This document shows, piece by piece, positions 63,514 through 64,000 of a DNA stretch of 64,000 nt. The notes below the pieces were generated by a model. The model was given only the letters and a program-made list of their open reading frames with translations, did no database searches and was not told where the DNA came from. The stretch's first letter is position 1. The number at the start of each line of letters is the position of its first letter. The DNA is from Rallus limicola. Its lineage: Eukaryota; Chordata; Aves; Gruiformes; Rallidae. The position numbers were made by a program, and so were the translations under genes. The stretch lies in the NCBI GenBank assembly GCA_022605955.1, contig JAKCOZ010000244.1, positions 62,001 to 126,000 of the forward strand. The letters are read 5' to 3'.

Positions 63514-64000
63514 TGTCCTGGTTTCAGTCAGGATAGAGTTAATTTCATTTGTAGCAGCGGATGAAATGCTGTGTTTGGGAGTTAAAATGAAAACAGTGCT
63601 GATAACACCCTGATGTTTTTAGTTGCAGTCAGACAGTCAATGCCAGGACAGGTGACCCAGATGGGCCAAAGAGAGTATTCCATGCCAATTACGTCCTGCC
63701 CAGGAAAAAGGGGGGCTGATGGGAGGAAGAAGGGGCGGTTCCGGGACGCGAGCGGCCGGGACGCGAGGGTCTTGGGGGACGGTCGGGTTCCGGGACGGCT
63801 CTGGGTGGTACGGCCTGAGTTGTGTGGTTCGGTGAGAAACTGCATTGTGTATCAATATTTTCATATTCTTTTGCTCTATAGTCCTGTTAGCATTGTATAT
63901 ATTTTATTTTTCTGTTATCTTAGTAAACTATCCTTATCCCAACCCACGGGCCTCTTAGTTTCTTGGTTTTGGAGTTATTTGCCCCTTCCTTTTCCCTTCC
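63514..64000 (+). mobile_element. Avian-type endogenous retrovirus LTR, 5' part (continues beyond window)
   Basis: Satellite sequence stops inside a monomer at TTTGCCTG, and unrelated sequence begins TGTCCTGGTTTCAG. Starting with TG fits an LTR end. From memory of the family, GATAGAGTTAAT, GATAACACCCTGATG, the CAGGACAGGTGACCCA region with GGGCCAAAG and TATTCCATGCC, and AACCCACGGGCCTCTTAG follow the order of bird ERVL-type LTRs in sense orientation. An A/T-rich stretch with TATATAT (63896-63902) and AGTAAA (922-927 of the last kilobase, i.e. 63922-63927) could hold a core promoter or poly(A) signal, but I cannot assign either firmly. The 3' end with CA and the target duplication lie outside. 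Solo LTR or full provirus cannot be told. No retroviral coding sequence is in view. Confidence 0.82.
63741..63767 (+). repeat. GC-rich direct repeat inside the LTR
   Basis: CCGGGACGCGAG occurs at 63741-63752 and again at 63756-63767. A related TTCCGGGACGG follows near 63788. This CpG-rich patch (about 63735-63810) contrasts with the rest of the LTR. It may be a family-specific U3 expansion. Small minus-strand open frames across it look like chance. Confidence 0.6.

Noticed and set aside
246..63613. Dozens of long open reading frames on both strands
   Set aside because: They are the same 66-codon repeat read through successive monomers. Most plus-strand starts use GTG rather than ATG, the overlapping frames on the two strands mirror each other, and variable sites change residues freely. 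No domain, signal peptide or gene structure is visible.
63582..63864. Two small overlapping minus-strand ORFs in the LTR
   Set aside because: Proline/arginine-rich translations of the GC-rich LTR patch, antisense to the element, with no recognisable family or supporting context.
63880..63890. Ten bases (GTCCTGTTAG) shared by the LTR and the module arm, suggesting the module came from the LTR
   Set aside because: A single 10-mer match between about 490 and 245 bp on two strands is not unlikely by chance, and flanking bases do not match. The module is fully explained by the monomer sequence.
1..64000. tRNA, rRNA, telomeric or 5S-like sequence
   Set aside because: No cloverleaf, rRNA-like block, TTAGGG run or 5S internal promoter was seen in the monomer or the LTR.

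Overview
This window is almost entirely one satellite DNA array. Bases 1-63513 are a head-to-tail tandem repeat with a 198-bp unit, all in the same orientation, with no interspersed element and no gene I can support. Bases 63514-64000 are the 5' part of a long terminal repeat (LTR) that cuts into a monomer and runs off the window. The LTR opening (TGTCCTGGTTTCAG, then GATAGAGTTAAT) and its later AACCCACG stretch resemble, from memory, avian ERVL-type LTRs. I therefore infer a bird genome, and a heterochromatic location such as pericentromeric, W-linked or microchromosomal DNA. I do not recognise the satellite as a named family.

Monomer. Numbering from the AACTCCC that begins at base 1, the unit is 198 bp and 50% GC (57 C, 42 G on +). 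It has 4 CpG, single StuI (22-27) and PstI (166-171) sites, and a short imperfect hairpin at 17-41. The array holds 315 complete monomers plus 111 bp of a 316th. Apart from one recurrent 47-bp insertion I find only four net 1-bp length changes, so the register is almost perfectly kept over 63.5 kb.

Fold-back module. Twenty-two monomers are 245 bp long. Each carries the same 47-bp insertion after monomer position 43, which turns the short hairpin into a 71-nt inverted repeat with 28-bp arms. All 22 share the A26 variant, which points to one origin followed by amplification. Two copies have the spacer between the arms inverted. One has become a 34-bp perfect stem with a 3-base GAA loop.

Layout. 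1-2069: 5' part with one module. 2070-11865: two near-identical higher-order repeat (HOR) copies of 4,799 and 4,997 bp, each closed by a module. 11866 to about 16.1 kb: a 2,819-bp tandem duplication. About 16-21.3 kb: a rearranged HOR relative. 21313-36011: 74 monomers without a module, including a 2,772-bp tandem duplication (about 29.0-34.6 kb). 36-60 kb: irregularly spaced modules with weaker HOR structure. 60.4-63.5 kb: the module-dense and more mutated edge next to the LTR.

Because 198 is divisible by 3 and the consensus has no stop in one frame on each strand, very long open frames (up to 1,727 codons) appear on both strands. I treat them as a by-product of the repeat, not as genes.
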